Shown here: one piece after another, positions 35,208-46,787 of the stretch
Numbering within the stretch: position 1 is the stretch's first letter
Layout of the letters: each line of letters opens with the position of its first letter
Assembly (NCBI RefSeq): GCF_014873485.1
Contig: NZ_JADBDT010000001.1
Span: 4,210,501-4,274,500, forward strand
From: Sphingopyxis sp. OAS728
GTDB lineage: Bacteria > Pseudomonadota > Alphaproteobacteria > Sphingomonadales > Sphingomonadaceae
Direction: 5' to 3'
Length of the DNA: 64,000 nucleotides
Position numbers and translations under genes: made by a program
Notes under the pieces: generated by a model
Database searches by the model: none
Seen by the model: the letters and a program-made list of their open reading frames with translations, nothing else
Told to the model about the DNA's origin: nothing

Positions 35208-36580
35208 TTAAGCCGCCTCGGGGATGTCAATTGGATCGAGGTCGACGTGGCCATGGGCGTAGGGTTCGTGGGCGCCTGTGAAAGCCTCAGTGTCGTCCAG
35301 TGCCATCAGCGAACCCGACACCAGCTCCATAGCGCCGCCGCCGTGCAGGCGCCGCAGCAACTCGCCCACCGCAAGGATCGAGGCGGTCAGCCCGACGAAG
35401 GGTACGCCGATCGTGCGTGACGCGATCTGGGCGAGGCCGCAGCCATCGACGCCCTCCTTCTTCATCGCTTCGTAAGCAGGCATCCCCGACACGTCGGGAG
35501 CTGTGGCCGACGCCGCGGCGCCCCAGATCACGCTCGCGCGCTTGGGCCCAGGAAAACTGTGGAGGGAGAAGTTCCGGAATCCCTGCGTTCCGGCGCCCAG
35601 ACCGGCCTCGACCACCAAGTCAAACCCGGCTTCCTCCAGCGCAGCGCGGGCGACGCCGTTGTCCACGCCGCATAGCGCCGCGCCGGGCTCGAGGTGGTGG
35701 CGACGGGTCCAAGCACCAAAACGCCGTTCCTCGTGCCGCACGTCGAAGCCCCGGCGCTCCAGCCAGTCGCCGACCCACCGCGTCTTCATAACAGTCGGCT
35801 GCTCTGGCACCGCGAGCAGCGAGGTGCTGTCATTTGACATGGCCATTCTGTCGAAGTCCTGGAGCATCAGCACGACTTCCGCACCCTCGGGATAGGGCAG
35901 CGACGCCAGCGCCCAGGCGAACGCCTGGCCAAGGTTTCCAAGGCCGATGAACCAGAGATGCGTGGGAAGGTGCCGCAGGGCCGGCTCGGTCGGATCCAGC
36001 TCCATCCACCGTCTGCCCGGGGCCCAGATCGAGAGGCCCGACGCGCGCCGCCCCGCCATGTCGTGGTCACCGGCATGCCAGGCGAAGACCTCGCCAACGC
36101 AGGCGGCCGCGGCCATAGCGGGCGCCAGCGGTATGGCCTCGCCCGTCATAGCCGCAGGCCACGTCGACGGGATCACGCCGCCGCGCCAGCCGGCCCACTG
36201 CAGCCGCCACGCGGGCGTCGGGCCTGGTGGCGCACCCACATCGCCGATGATCGCGCGCGGCCAGTCGGTGCGGACCCTCTTGACACAGGTACCGCCTAGC
36301 GTCTCGATCGCCTCGCGCAGGGTTGCCTCGGTCGCCAGCTTCGTGACCACCGCTTGATCTTCGACGCCCTCGACCTCGATGCCGCCGAGCATCGTGCGTC
36401 GCGCCGCATTGACGAGGGTGAGCAGTCCGACTTGGCCGTTCACCGTCGTGACAGTCGCCGGGTCCACGCTGATCGCGAGACCGAAGCGGGAGAGCATGTC
36501 GACCGCACCCTCGGCGGTCGCGGCGCGGCCGCTATCCATGAAGTATTTCGCCGTGCGGTGCAGGCGGTCGGGATCGGTGG

Positions 36581-36584
<4 letters not shown>
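35208..36584 (-). CDS. bilC: E1-like ThiF-family enzyme of a Bil-type ubiquitin-like system
   Basis: A 458-residue protein that would activate the Ubl by adenylation and hand it to the E2. Residues 1-195 are an unassigned N-terminal domain. The ThiF/E1 adenylation domain follows: nucleotide-binding GLGNLG at 214-219, LQDFDRMAMSNDSTSLL near 241-257, the lysine in TVMKTRWVGDWL, and CGVDNG near 305. Cys382 in GVDGCGLAQIASRTIG sits where the E1 catalytic cysteine is expected. The start overlaps the JAMM stop as ATGA. It is last in the leftward operon and converges on the ImmA-UvrD gene with a 143-base gap. Confidence 0.85.
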
Positions 36585-38040
<1,456 letters not shown>

Positions 38041-38490
38041 GGGACTTGGCTCCTGATCAGGCGGCGAACCGGCCGCCCTCAAGAACCCCAGCGAAATTGG
38101 CTCCGTAGATTCGGGAAAAAATTTTCAGTCTGGGTAAAATAGCCTACGCGCCGGCGTGAACCGGTCGAGGTCACTTTGGCGATCATGAACGCCAAGGTGA
38201 CGCTCATGCCAGCTGCATAGATATCTGCTTCTGAATATTAGCCAGCAGAAAGTTGCATGTCTGCTGTCGGCTAGGTCCGGCGGTGTGCGGCTTGGCGCAA
38301 CTTTCGATACCTGCAGTTGGTCGACCGAAGGAGCTAGCCACCTCGACGAAATCGAGATCGCCCATGACCACCCCGATCTTCGGGCGCATCGACCAGCATC
38401 GCAAGAATTTCTGCCCAATACCCTATTGGCGTGGGCGTGCGGATTCGCGCTGGGTTCCTATGGGATCCGAACTCGGATCGCGACGACGCG
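38041..38490. other. Intergenic stretch between Bil and helicase operons
   Basis: 450 bases containing the promoter region of the Bil operon. Short plus-strand frames exist (an ATG at 38364 preceded by GAAGGAGCT) but they overlap the end of the helicase gene and lack family features. No repeat or terminator with a clear T tract was found. Confidence 0.3.
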
Positions 38491-40695
38491 CTAGATGCTA
38501 CCCGTCTGGACGGGCTCAGCGCGCGGACTATGGAGAAGTTGTCGGCAGAGACCGGCAAGCGCTCCGGCGTCGAGACGGGCGGACAACGCGTCTAGCTTCA
38601 GCAAGGGATCTGTTAGATAAGGATGGAACTTCTCGAAGAGCAGACTGGGGGAGTGGCCGAACAGGTCCACCTCCTCGCCCCCGGCAAGCGCGGCGAGCGT
38701 GTGATCGAGCGGCGGTGAGTCCTCGCTGCCGAAGACCTCGAGAAATCCGTCATGAATCTGGACGGTGAAGTCGCGTCCGCGCAAGGCGAGGGCGAGCGTC
38801 ATCGTCTTGAGCGTTCCGGCGCGGGTCGCCAGAATTGCAGCATTTTCGCCGAGCCAGGCGATGTTCTCCGCTCCGAAATCGAGACGCGCATAATTGGCGC
38901 GTGCCTCGGCGAGCAGATCCTTGGCGCCCTCGTCCAGATAGACCGGAACATGGTCGCCCTCGAGCAGCGACACCATGCGCTCGATTACCCGGTCATGGAT
39001 ATGTCCCGGGTCGCCGCCGAAGATCGGCGGGACCCCCGCCGCTGCAGGCTTGACCAGGATCACCCGGTCGCAGTCATGCACCTCGAGCACCTGCCACCGG
39101 CGGCCCGAGAATATCAGAAGCATGCCCGGCGCGACGAGATTGTCCATCGGCAAGGTCCCGAGCTCGCGTCCGGCGGCGACGAGGCGATATTCCTCCGGCG
39201 TCTGAAACACGGCGTAGAAGCTATAATGGTCGACGAGCCTTTCGCCTTCCGGCCCAAGAAGTAGCAAGCCTTCAGCGGCCTGTTCGACAAGCCGCGCATC
39301 CGGTGCTCCCATGGCGCGCAGCACGTCGGCGAAGAGGGGCGGCTCGACCTGACGGAACGGACCTTCGCGGCAAAGAAGCGCGTAAAGATGGTCGGCGCGC
39401 GCGCCGCCGCGTTCGGCGATCAGCGAAAGGATCTGATGCACCAGCGTCGAGAGATGCAGCGTATCCCGCCGCGGCGGTTCGCACCAGCCTTCGAGGAGCA
39501 GCTCGATCGCCGCGATCGACCGCAGCAGGCCGAGCCGCAGTCGGTCGGAGAAATTGCTCTTCGCGCCGACCTTGGCCTCGATGGCATATTGGCGAAGGAC
39601 TGCGGGCTTTCCCTCGCGTCGTCCCGACCGCCCGAGCCTCTGCCGGCACGATGCCACGCTGAAGGGCGCGCCGATCTGCGCGACGCAGGCCACATCGCCA
39701 ATGTCGATGCCAAGTTCGAGCGTCGATGTGCAGACCGCCGTCGTCGGCAGCTGGGCATCCTTGAGGCGGCGCTCGACAAAATCGCGATGTTCGCGCGCGA
39801 GGCTTGCATGATGGGGGTAGAATTCCTGCGGCAGATGCGCCGTCTCGCAGAGCAGACGGAGTCGATCGGCGTAGATTTCGACCGCTTGCCGCGAGCCCGC
39901 GAAGACCAGATTGTCGCTCCCGCGCAAATGGGCGAACAGATGATCGGCGATCGCATCGGTGACGGGCAGGGCGTCCTTCTCATCCGGACTCGCGACGTAG
40001 CCACGCAGCTGGAGGCGCAGCTCCGACCCGCCGCCTTTCGCTTCGATCAGCTCGACCGCATCGGCGCGGTCCGGCCGGAGATAATGGCGGGCGAGCGCCA
40101 TGTCGCCGAGCGTCGCCGACAGGCCGATCCGGCGTATCGGGCGCTTCACCACAAATTCGAGGCGGGTCAGAAGCGAGCGCATCTGGACGCCGCGCTCGCT
40201 GTCGAGGACGCTGTGCAGCTCATCGATCACGACGGCGCGCGTCGCAGCGAACAGCCGCGCGATCTCGAGTCCCCGCCGGATGAACAGGGCTTCGAGCGAT
40301 TCAGGGGTGATGAGCAGCACGCCTTTCGGCTGCTTGAGCGCGCGCGTCTTGACGCTGCTGGACACATCGCCGTGCCAAGGTGTGACGAGGATTCCAGCCT
40401 CGTCACAGATGTCGGCGAGCCGGCGCGCCTGGTCGGTAATCAGCGCCTTCAGCGGCGCGATATAGAGGATCTCGAAACCTACCGCTTCGCCCGGTTCGTC
40501 GAGCAGCTGCGAGAGGAGCGGCAGGAAGGCCGCCTCGGTCTTGCCACCCGCGGTGGTCGCCGCAATAATCGTATCGGTATCCGACCCCAGAATGACGTGC
40601 GCGGCGCGCGACTGGATGTCGCGCAGCTCGCGCCAGCCCTGGCCCCGGATCCACTTCTGGATCGGCCGCGCCAGCCGGTCGAACGCTGCGGTCAC
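38491..40695 (-). CDS. Lhr/BrxHI-like superfamily 2 DNA helicase
   Basis: A 734-residue DEAD/DEAH helicase. Motifs in order: IQSRAAHVILGSDT (Q-like), Walker A AATTAGGKTEAAFLP, IAPLKALITDQARRL, LITPESLEAL, Walker B VVIDELHSVLD, GLSATLGDM, LVFAGSRQAVEIYADRL, CTSTLELGIDIGDV and RQRLGRSGRREGK. The Lhr-like C-terminal extension follows. The GTG at 40695 overlaps the upstream stop as GTGA. The BrxD-like ATPase next to an Lhr-type helicase resembles the BrxD-BrxHI pair of some BREX types, but no BREX pglX, pglZ or brxC is present. It is the last gene of the leftward operon and likely acts on DNA. Confidence 0.88.
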   Translation of the reverse strand: MTAAFDRLARPIQKWIRGQGWRELRDIQSRAAHVILGSDTDTIIAATTAGGKTEAAFLPLLSQLLDEPGEAVGFEILYIAPLKALITDQARRLADICDEAGILVTPWHGDVSSSVKTRALKQPKGVLLITPESLEALFIRRGLEIARLFAATRAVVIDELHSVLDSERGVQMRSLLTRLEFVVKRPIRRIGLSATLGDMALARHYLRPDRADAVELIEAKGGGSELRLQLRGYVASPDEKDALPVTDAIADHLFAHLRGSDNLVFAGSRQAVEIYADRLRLLCETAHLPQEFYPHHASLAREHRDFVERRLKDAQLPTTAVCTSTLELGIDIGDVACVAQIGAPFSVASCRQRLGRSGRREGKPAVLRQYAIEAKVGAKSNFSDRLRLGLLRSIAAIELLLEGWCEPPRRDTLHLSTLVHQILSLIAERGGARADHLYALLCREGPFRQVEPPLFADVLRAMGAPDARLVEQAAEGLLLLGPEGERLVDHYSFYAVFQTPEEYRLVAAGRELGTLPMDNLVAPGMLLIFSGRRWQVLEVHDCDRVILVKPAAAGVPPIFGGDPGHIHDRVIERMVSLLEGDHVPVYLDEGAKDLLAEARANYARLDFGAENIAWLGENAAILATRAGTLKTMTLALALRGRDFTVQIHDGFLEVFGSEDSPPLDHTLAALAGGEEVDLFGHSPSLLFEKFHPYLTDPLLKLDALSARLDAGALAGLCRQLLHSPRAEPVQTGSI

Positions 40696-41996
40696 AGCCG
40701 GAAGCTTGCGAGGTCCTCGCTGACTGGCTGCGCCCCGATCGCCTCGTCGACATCGCTCATATCGTCGCCCGCATCCGCGCCGATGTCGAGCGCCTCGACC
40801 AGATCCGTCCAGGCGACACCAGGATTTTGCGCGAGCACCGCAAGCAGGTTGACGAAGGCGGTAACGGTGTTGCGCGGGGTCCGGAAATAGGCTTCGCCGA
40901 TCCGGTCGGAGCAATGCGTCATGAAGGCCTCGAGCGCTTCGTCGGGCAGGGCGTCGGGGCCGGGCTGCATGATCGCGCGGATGTTCGAGAGCAATACAAA
41001 TAGATCCTCAGGCGTCAGATTGGCGAGACGAACGACCGGGCCCGAAAGATCGACCAGCCCCTCGCGCGCGAAGCTGTTTTCGGCCAACCGCGACTGCAGC
41101 GCCTCATAGCTGTAAAGACCGCGGCGTGTGTTCATCAGAAATTCGGGCGTGCCGCCCATCAGGAAGCCGAGATGCGCCGCGCTGCCCTGCAACACATCGT
41201 TGAGGATGCGCAGAATCTGCTCATAATTGGCGTTACGGGCCTGCGCGCTGCTGAGCTTGAAGAGATTGACCATCTCGTCGAGCCCAACGAGCAACCCCTT
41301 GTAGCCCGCGCTCGTGACGAAGGCCGACATCAGCTTGAGATGATCATATACACTTGCATCGTCGACGATGGTGCGCACGCCAAGCGCCTTCCTCGCATCG
41401 GTCCGGGTCGCGAACTCGCCGCGCAGCCAGCGTAGCGCGGCCGATTTCAGCTCCTCGTCGTTGCCGTCATGCCCCTCCCAATATCGGCGCACCACTTGGG
41501 CGAAATCGAAGCCGCCGGTCAGCTCCTCGAGATGCGCGAGGCGCTCGCGGATCATATCGCCGGCCGAACGGTCCTCGGCCTCGCCGTCCTGCTGCGCCTT
41601 GGCGACGAAGCGCTCGACGACGCTCGCGAGCGCGCCGCCATCGGGCTTGGTGCGCGTCGCGAGGTTGCGCGCCATTTCGGCATATAGGCCGCGCGCCTGT
41701 CCGCCGGTCGCGTGGATGCGCCGATCGGGGGCAAGGTCGGCGAACATCACGACGAGGCCCTTCTCGAGCGCCACCAACCGAATCAGGTTGAGGAAGAACG
41801 TCTTGCCCGAGCCATATTCGCCGATGATGAAGCGGATCGCCGATCCGCCACCGGCGATTCGGTCGATGTCGCGCACCAGCTCCTCGATCTCGCGTGCCCG
41901 CCCGACCTGAATGTGGCGCAGACCCAATTTGGGCACGACGCCGGCGCGTAGCGCCTGAACGATCGCATCGCGCTCGCGCGGCTTCAGGTCGGACAT
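40692..41996 (-). CDS. BrxD-like P-loop ATPase (DUF2791 type)
   Basis: A 434-residue AAA-like ATPase. It begins MSDLKPRERDAIVQALRAG and continues VPKLGLRHIQVGRAREIEEL, typical of BREX-linked BrxD proteins. Walker A is GEYGSGKTFFLNLIR near residues 58-72 and Walker B LLVGLDEMVNLFK near 238-250. Later family segments are GFLMGGTPEFLMNTRRGLYS and LTPEDLFVLLSNIRAI. The ATG at 41996 shares its base with the TerB stop (TGATG), and its end overlaps the helicase start by 4 bases. It probably regulates or loads the helicase. Confidence 0.85.
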   Translation of the reverse strand: MSDLKPRERDAIVQALRAGVVPKLGLRHIQVGRAREIEELVRDIDRIAGGGSAIRFIIGEYGSGKTFFLNLIRLVALEKGLVVMFADLAPDRRIHATGGQARGLYAEMARNLATRTKPDGGALASVVERFVAKAQQDGEAEDRSAGDMIRERLAHLEELTGGFDFAQVVRRYWEGHDGNDEELKSAALRWLRGEFATRTDARKALGVRTIVDDASVYDHLKLMSAFVTSAGYKGLLVGLDEMVNLFKLSSAQARNANYEQILRILNDVLQGSAAHLGFLMGGTPEFLMNTRRGLYSYEALQSRLAENSFAREGLVDLSGPVVRLANLTPEDLFVLLSNIRAIMQPGPDALPDEALEAFMTHCSDRIGEAYFRTPRNTVTAFVNLLAVLAQNPGVAWTDLVEALDIGADAGDDMSDVDEAIGAQPVSEDLASFRL

Positions 41997-44419
41997 CAAT
42001 TCATCTCCTTCACAGCATCGGCCTTGAGCGCCGCGGCGATTTCCTGCGCGACATCATAGCCCTCATATTCGTCGAAGAGCGCCGCGTCGAACCGGTCGAA
42101 CGACCATTCGTTGATCGTCTCGAGTGCACCCGAAGGCATGAGACCATGCACCGCAGCGAGCCGTGCGAAATCCTCTTCGCTCCAGTGCGCGCGCACAATG
42201 ATTTGCTCGGCGAAGCTCCGATGCTTCGCATCGAGCCCGCTCCACTGCGCTGCGGCCGCGGGACCGGGTGCATCAGCTGCATTACCGGTCTCCGCTTCGG
42301 CCTCCGCAGAAAAGATATCGCCGAGCACTGCCGACACGCGTTGGGTGTCGGTCCGGATCGCGGCGATCCGCGCGGCATCGAGGCGGGCACTCTTCGCGGC
42401 CAGCTCGCCGGGGATGGGCTCGCCGGGCGCCCCGGCCTCGGCCGCCTTTACGCGCACCGGACCGTCGTCGCTTCCGGCATGGAGATCTGAATAGACGAGC
42501 CCGGGATCAAGGCCGAGAGCGCGATAGATTTTCTCGATCGTTGCGACTTCCTCGGACTGGATGACGCTGTCGGCATGCGCGATCGCCACCAGCGCCGCGC
42601 GCAGCGCCACATGATGCTCGGTGTCGACCTGCTTGAGCTTGCCGCGGAGCAGCGCCATGTCGGGCGGCACCGCGAAATACCAGTCGAGATTGGCGGCGAG
42701 CGCGCGGCGCTCGCGATCACTGATGCCTGGCGCCTTCGCGACCTTTGTCTTGAGGCTCCGCCGCTCCGCTTCAACGAGCTTCTTGTCGGCCTGCGCGATG
42801 AAGGTTGCGAGCGCGATTTCAAAGAGCAGGTTCAGATATGCGCCGGAGACATATTCAAGCCCCTCGACCATATCGCCAAGATCGAACAGGACGACCGGTT
42901 CGTCGATCCGCGGCGCGCGCAGCGAATGGCGGGGGTCGGGCGCCATGCCACAGCCCAGCCGGGCGAGCGCATCGGCGGCGCCCGTGAGCTGGCGCTTGCT
43001 GGCGGTTTCGCTGTGCGCACCTTCGAGACGCGCCAGCAGATCAGTGACCGGCACGAGCCCGCCTGCCGCAATAAGGTCCGCGATCCAGTCCTTGAGCGCG
43101 TCCATCTCGCTCGACGGGAATAGTGGGCGGAGTTCCGCCGGGAGCAGCGCATGGCCTTCGAGGCTGTTCCGGCCGTCGGGATTGCGGCCGAGATAGCGGC
43201 TGAGTTTGTCGAGCGCGTCCATCGCCTCGTCGGCGATCTCCTGCGCAATTTCGATCGGCTTGCGCAGGCCAGAGATGTCGGGGATCGGCTTTTCATTCGC
43301 CGTCAGCTGCACCGTTCCGCCAAATTCTCCCGATGCGGCCTGATAGCGATAATCGAGCCTGGTGCGCGGTTTCGTTACCTTCAGCCCGTCTGGGAAACGC
43401 GCGTCGAATTTCTGCCCGAACAGCGCACGGAATTCGGACTCGCAGCGCTGCGCCGGCGTCCGGAGGCGCTTTTCATAATGGCATAGGAACCAGACATAGA
43501 GCCAGTCTGCGCTGAGCGCCTCCTCGCTGGCGATCGCGCCGCCGATGGCGATCTTTAGCGTCAGTGGCAGGTCCCAGCTGCGATTGTCGAGAATAGACTG
43601 CCGGAGCGTTGCATCGTCGGTCGAGAGCCGGCCCGCTGCCGAAATGCGCGCGAGATCGAGAAACTCGCCGAGATAGCGCTGTACCGAGTGATTGCTCGCG
43701 AAGAGCGCTTTCAGCCGCTCAACCTCGGCAACGATGAGCTGCTTTTCTTCGGCCTCCGGCTCGTCGACGAAAAAGCGCCGCTCGAGCCCGTAGAAATAGA
43801 GGAACATGTAACCGGGGTTGACCGATCCGTCGGAGCGGCCGCCCGTCAGCCAGTCGAGATAGGTCGCCCGGCAGACCGACGAGATCGTCGAATATCCCGG
43901 CCAGTAGGACAAGCCATGCCCCTCGGGGTCAGTGCCGGCGGGGGCCACCGAATTGGCGGGATCGATATAGGCGCGGCACTTTTCGGCAAAACCGCGCGTC
44001 GTCAGCTGCGGCGGCGTGCCGACATAGACCATGCCGCCGATGTCGCGTCCAGCGATGACGATCGTTCGGCCCGCGGGAAGCCATCCCTGATGAGAGCGTG
44101 ATGGCCGGACGGGGGGCGACGCGGATGTGGCTGCGGGCGTTGAGTGTAACGGGCCGTCCCTTTGGACGTCCAGAAAGCGAGACGCCTGCTGCGGAGCCGG
44201 GGTGTCGGTCGGCGTCGCGATTGCGGGCAGCGGAACGGGATCGGGCTCGGTCGGCTTGGCGTCGCGGCGCCTCTCCTGCCACCAAACGAGGACTATCGGC
44301 ATCAGAAGAATGAAGAGCGCCCGCCTGCCCTCCGAAAGGCCGTCGAGCGCGATCGCCGCCACGATCGAGCAGACGACATAAAATAGGAGATAGAAAAGGA
44401 TCCATCGGATCAATTTCAT
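41996..44419 (-). CDS. Membrane-anchored TerB-N/TerB/TerB-C protein
   Basis: An 807-residue protein, first in the leftward operon. Two N-terminal membrane helices are visible: WILFYLLFYVVCSIVAAIAL and ALFILLMPIVLVWW. A proline-rich linker follows. The TerB-N-type domain covers about residues 130-380 (RDIGGMVYVGTPPQL, then YWPGYSTISSVCRATYLDWL). A TerB domain lies near 600-660 (LRAALVAIAHADSVIQSEEV, then ATIEKIYRALGLDP), and TerB-C closes the protein (WSEEDFARLAAVHGLMPSGA, then LFDEYEGYDVAQEI). TerB-N/TerB-C proteins have been linked by genome context to helicases and P-loop ATPases (Anantharaman, Iyer and Aravind). Here membrane anchoring would place the helicase module at the inner membrane, next to the divergent motor genes. 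Confidence 0.85.
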   Translation of the reverse strand: MKLIRWILFYLLFYVVCSIVAAIALDGLSEGRRALFILLMPIVLVWWQERRRDAKPTEPDPVPLPAIATPTDTPAPQQASRFLDVQRDGPLHSTPAATSASPPVRPSRSHQGWLPAGRTIVIAGRDIGGMVYVGTPPQLTTRGFAEKCRAYIDPANSVAPAGTDPEGHGLSYWPGYSTISSVCRATYLDWLTGGRSDGSVNPGYMFLYFYGLERRFFVDEPEAEEKQLIVAEVERLKALFASNHSVQRYLGEFLDLARISAAGRLSTDDATLRQSILDNRSWDLPLTLKIAIGGAIASEEALSADWLYVWFLCHYEKRLRTPAQRCESEFRALFGQKFDARFPDGLKVTKPRTRLDYRYQAASGEFGGTVQLTANEKPIPDISGLRKPIEIAQEIADEAMDALDKLSRYLGRNPDGRNSLEGHALLPAELRPLFPSSEMDALKDWIADLIAAGGLVPVTDLLARLEGAHSETASKRQLTGAADALARLGCGMAPDPRHSLRAPRIDEPVVLFDLGDMVEGLEYVSGAYLNLLFEIALATFIAQADKKLVEAERRSLKTKVAKAPGISDRERRALAANLDWYFAVPPDMALLRGKLKQVDTEHHVALRAALVAIAHADSVIQSEEVATIEKIYRALGLDPGLVYSDLHAGSDDGPVRVKAAEAGAPGEPIPGELAAKSARLDAARIAAIRTDTQRVSAVLGDIFSAEAEAETGNAADAPGPAAAAQWSGLDAKHRSFAEQIIVRAHWSEEDFARLAAVHGLMPSGALETINEWSFDRFDAALFDEYEGYDVAQEIAAALKADAVKEMN

Positions 44420-44568
44420 GATGCCTACCCCCCGATTAATTGCCCCGCGTTCCTCTTAAAGACATTTGACGGGGGAAAGAAGGCCTTGGGTCTGCGGTGG
44501 TCCGAATTTCTTTTCCGAAATGACTGGATGGTCTTGAATCGCGATGCGTTGCAGGGCATCCCCGCGTG
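44420..44568. promoter_or_regulatory. Divergent promoter region shared by the two operons
   Basis: 149 bases separate the starts of the leftward terB operon (44419) and the rightward motor operon (44569). It must hold both promoters. A TTGACG at about 44466 could be a rightward -35 element, but no good -10 follows. The shared region is the main physical evidence that the two operons work together. Confidence 0.5.
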
Positions 44569-45963
44569 ATGGGGGCGGCATCGGCAATAAGAAAGGCGCT
44601 TGGGCGTTCGACCTCTTTCGAGGCGACGATCGACAATCCTTTCCTGCATTTCGACACCGATGGCGTGGCGAGCGAATTGCGACTGGAAGAGCGCGGCGCT
44701 GAAAATGGTGCGCAGGATCTCCCGGCGAGCGATGCGACTGGACGCGACGCGGTCGAGCTCGAGATTTCGAACTGGGTATCGCGCGCTTGGCAGGAAGCCT
44801 CCGCCGAGGCCGATCGCTGGTTCCTCGCTTGCGATCAGCGCATCTCGAACCTGTCGCTCTTGACGCAGCTGCCTACCATTGAATCGTCGGCGATCCAGAC
44901 CGAGAGTCAGATCAAGGCTGAAGTTGCGCAGGCCACCATGCGTCTCACCACCGCGCGCGATGCAGTCGCGCAAAGCTATAGCCAATTGCTGTCCTTTCAG
45001 CGTGACCATGGTCTTAACCGCCCGGCCAATCTCACGCCTTCGCTGATCCTGACCTATGGGACCATCCTGCTGACATGGATCGTCGAGACGGCCGCCAATT
45101 CGATGCTGCTGCGTCAGAATGACGATTTCGGGCTGCTCGGAGGAATCGGGGCCGCAGCGGTCGTCGGCGGGATCAATATCGGCGTCGCGGTTTTTGCCGG
45201 ACGCAATATCCTTCCGCGGCTTAATCTGCGGTCGCGGGCGCGTCCGGTTTTTGCCTTGCTAAGCGGGCTCTGGGGCCTGTTCCTGATCCTCTGGAACCTT
45301 TTCGCCGCCCATTATCGCGACGCAAAGGTTGCAGGGGTTGAGGGCCCCGAGTTCGCCGCTGCAGCCATGATGACCCAGCTACCTGCGAGCATCTATTCCT
45401 GGGGCCTGCTGATTCTTGGTATCATCTTCGCGATCATCGCCGCGATCGCCGCCTACCGCATGCGCGATCCCTTTCCCGGGTATGCCGATGTGTGGGAAGA
45501 GCATGAGCGGCGATGCGCCGATTATGCCGGCGAGATCGAGGTGGCCTCCGACGAACTGCGTGCGCTTCACGACGATGCGAGCGAAGGATTTACCGACATC
45601 CGCACCGGACTCGCCCGGCAGCTCGCTGACCAGGCGCGCGCCCTCACTGGACGCAATGCCTTCGCGCAGCGGCTGACGCGCTTCCATGCCGAACTCGAGC
45701 AGGCGGGCCGGCAGCTTCTCGCCGTCTATCGCGATCGCAATCGTGCCGCGCGGTCGACGCCGCCTCCCGGCCATTTCGATAGCGGTTTTTCGCTTGCGGC
45801 GCCGGCCATTCCGCCCGCCCCGGAAGCCGCGCTCAAGGCTGCGGACGTCGAGCGCGGCGACCAGATCCTCTCAAATGCTCAACGGAGCATTTCGGATACC
45901 TATCTCGCTGGCGTTCACAGTTTCGAAACGCTCGAGGCGCTGAAGGCGCGCCTTCACGCATGA
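44569..45963 (+). CDS. Multi-spanning membrane protein, first gene of motor operon
   Basis: A 464-residue protein I cannot place in a family. Residues 1-150 are soluble and helical, probably coiled-coil (QTESQIKAEVAQATMRLTTA). About four membrane segments follow: LILTYGTILLTWIVETAANS, LGGIGAAAVVGGINIGVAVF, PVFALLSGLWGLFLILWNLF and YSWGLLILGIIFAIIAAIAA. The C-terminal 170 residues are helical and cytoplasmic. A GTG at 44566 directly precedes the ATG at 44569. Its stop overlaps the next start as ATGA. By position it could be the core component that couples the motor to the TerB module, but nothing in the sequence shows this. Confidence 0.7.
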   Translation: MGAASAIRKALGRSTSFEATIDNPFLHFDTDGVASELRLEERGAENGAQDLPASDATGRDAVELEISNWVSRAWQEASAEADRWFLACDQRISNLSLLTQLPTIESSAIQTESQIKAEVAQATMRLTTARDAVAQSYSQLLSFQRDHGLNRPANLTPSLILTYGTILLTWIVETAANSMLLRQNDDFGLLGGIGAAAVVGGINIGVAVFAGRNILPRLNLRSRARPVFALLSGLWGLFLILWNLFAAHYRDAKVAGVEGPEFAAAAMMTQLPASIYSWGLLILGIIFAIIAAIAAYRMRDPFPGYADVWEEHERRCADYAGEIEVASDELRALHDDASEGFTDIRTGLARQLADQARALTGRNAFAQRLTRFHAELEQAGRQLLAVYRDRNRAARSTPPPGHFDSGFSLAAPAIPPAPEAALKAADVERGDQILSNAQRSISDTYLAGVHSFETLEALKARLHA

Positions 45964-46787
45964 GCGCCCGGCGGCCTCGGCGATCGCGTGCCGACGAGCG
46001 TCTGGCGAAAGAGCGGCGCAGGGGGCTCTTGCAGTTCGGCATCGCCGGCGCGGTGATCCTCGCGGTCGGCGCTTTCTATTTTTCCGCGGTCAGCGGACAG
46101 CGTTCGCTCGATCCCGTGACGCTTTGTCCGGAAAACCCATTGTCGGTTACCGTCCTGCTCGTCGACGTTACCGATCCGATGAACCGACCGCAGCAACAGG
46201 ATTTCCTGAACCAGCTCGCGCGTCTCAAAAACTCGATACCGCGCTATGGGCAGCTCAGCGTCATGCGGGTGGACTCGACCAGCACCAATCTTCTGGCGCC
46301 CGTGATTACACGCTGCAGTCCGGGCACGGCACAGGACACCGACGAGATGAAGGGCAATCCCGCGAAGATCCAGCGCCAGTGGGAAAGCGGCTTTTCAGAA
46401 CCGCTCGACCGAGCCTTCGCAGGTCTCGTGCGCGCGAACGGCGCTGCGGAATCGCCGATCATGGAATCGGTCCAGTCGGTCGCGCTCACTGAATTCCAGA
46501 AGGCAGGCCGCGAGGGCATTGCGAAGCGGCTCGTCATCGCATCGGACCTCTTGCAGAATACCGATGCGATCAGCTTCTACAAAGCAGTGCCGGCCTCCGA
46601 TGCTTTTCTTCGCTCGGACGCTTTTCGCCGCGTGCGAACCGATCTTCGCGGCGTCGATGTCGAGCTGTGGCAGCTCCAGCGTCTCGATGCCTCTACGACA
46701 CAGCCGCGCGCTCTGTCCGCCCTGTGGGAAGCGGCGATTGGCGAGCAGGGCGGCGCGATCCAGCGTCTCTATAATGTGAGCGGTTAA
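45960..46787 (+). CDS. Membrane-anchored periplasmic vWA-like protein
   Basis: A 275-residue protein. A basic start (MSARRPRRSRADERLAKERR) and one membrane helix (QFGIAGAVILAVGAFYFSAV) are followed by a periplasmic alpha/beta domain. The first strand reads VTVLLVDVTDPMN, which occupies the place of the von Willebrand A MIDAS motif D-x-S-x-S, here D-V-T-D-P. Later strands are QLSVMRVDS and RLVIASDLLQN. Metal binding may be altered. It overlaps the upstream gene by 4 bases, and the ZorA-like gene starts directly after its stop. Confidence 0.68.
   Translation: MSARRPRRSRADERLAKERRRGLLQFGIAGAVILAVGAFYFSAVSGQRSLDPVTLCPENPLSVTVLLVDVTDPMNRPQQQDFLNQLARLKNSIPRYGQLSVMRVDSTSTNLLAPVITRCSPGTAQDTDEMKGNPAKIQRQWESGFSEPLDRAFAGLVRANGAAESPIMESVQSVALTEFQKAGREGIAKRLVIASDLLQNTDAISFYKAVPASDAFLRSDAFRRVRTDLRGVDVELWQLQRLDASTTQPRALSALWEAAIGEQGGAIQRLYNVSG

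Noticed and set aside
38253..38768. A 171-codon plus-strand frame at the helicase end
   Set aside because: It overlaps the helicase C-terminus antisense and turns arginine-rich there; only the first 110 bases lie in free sequence.
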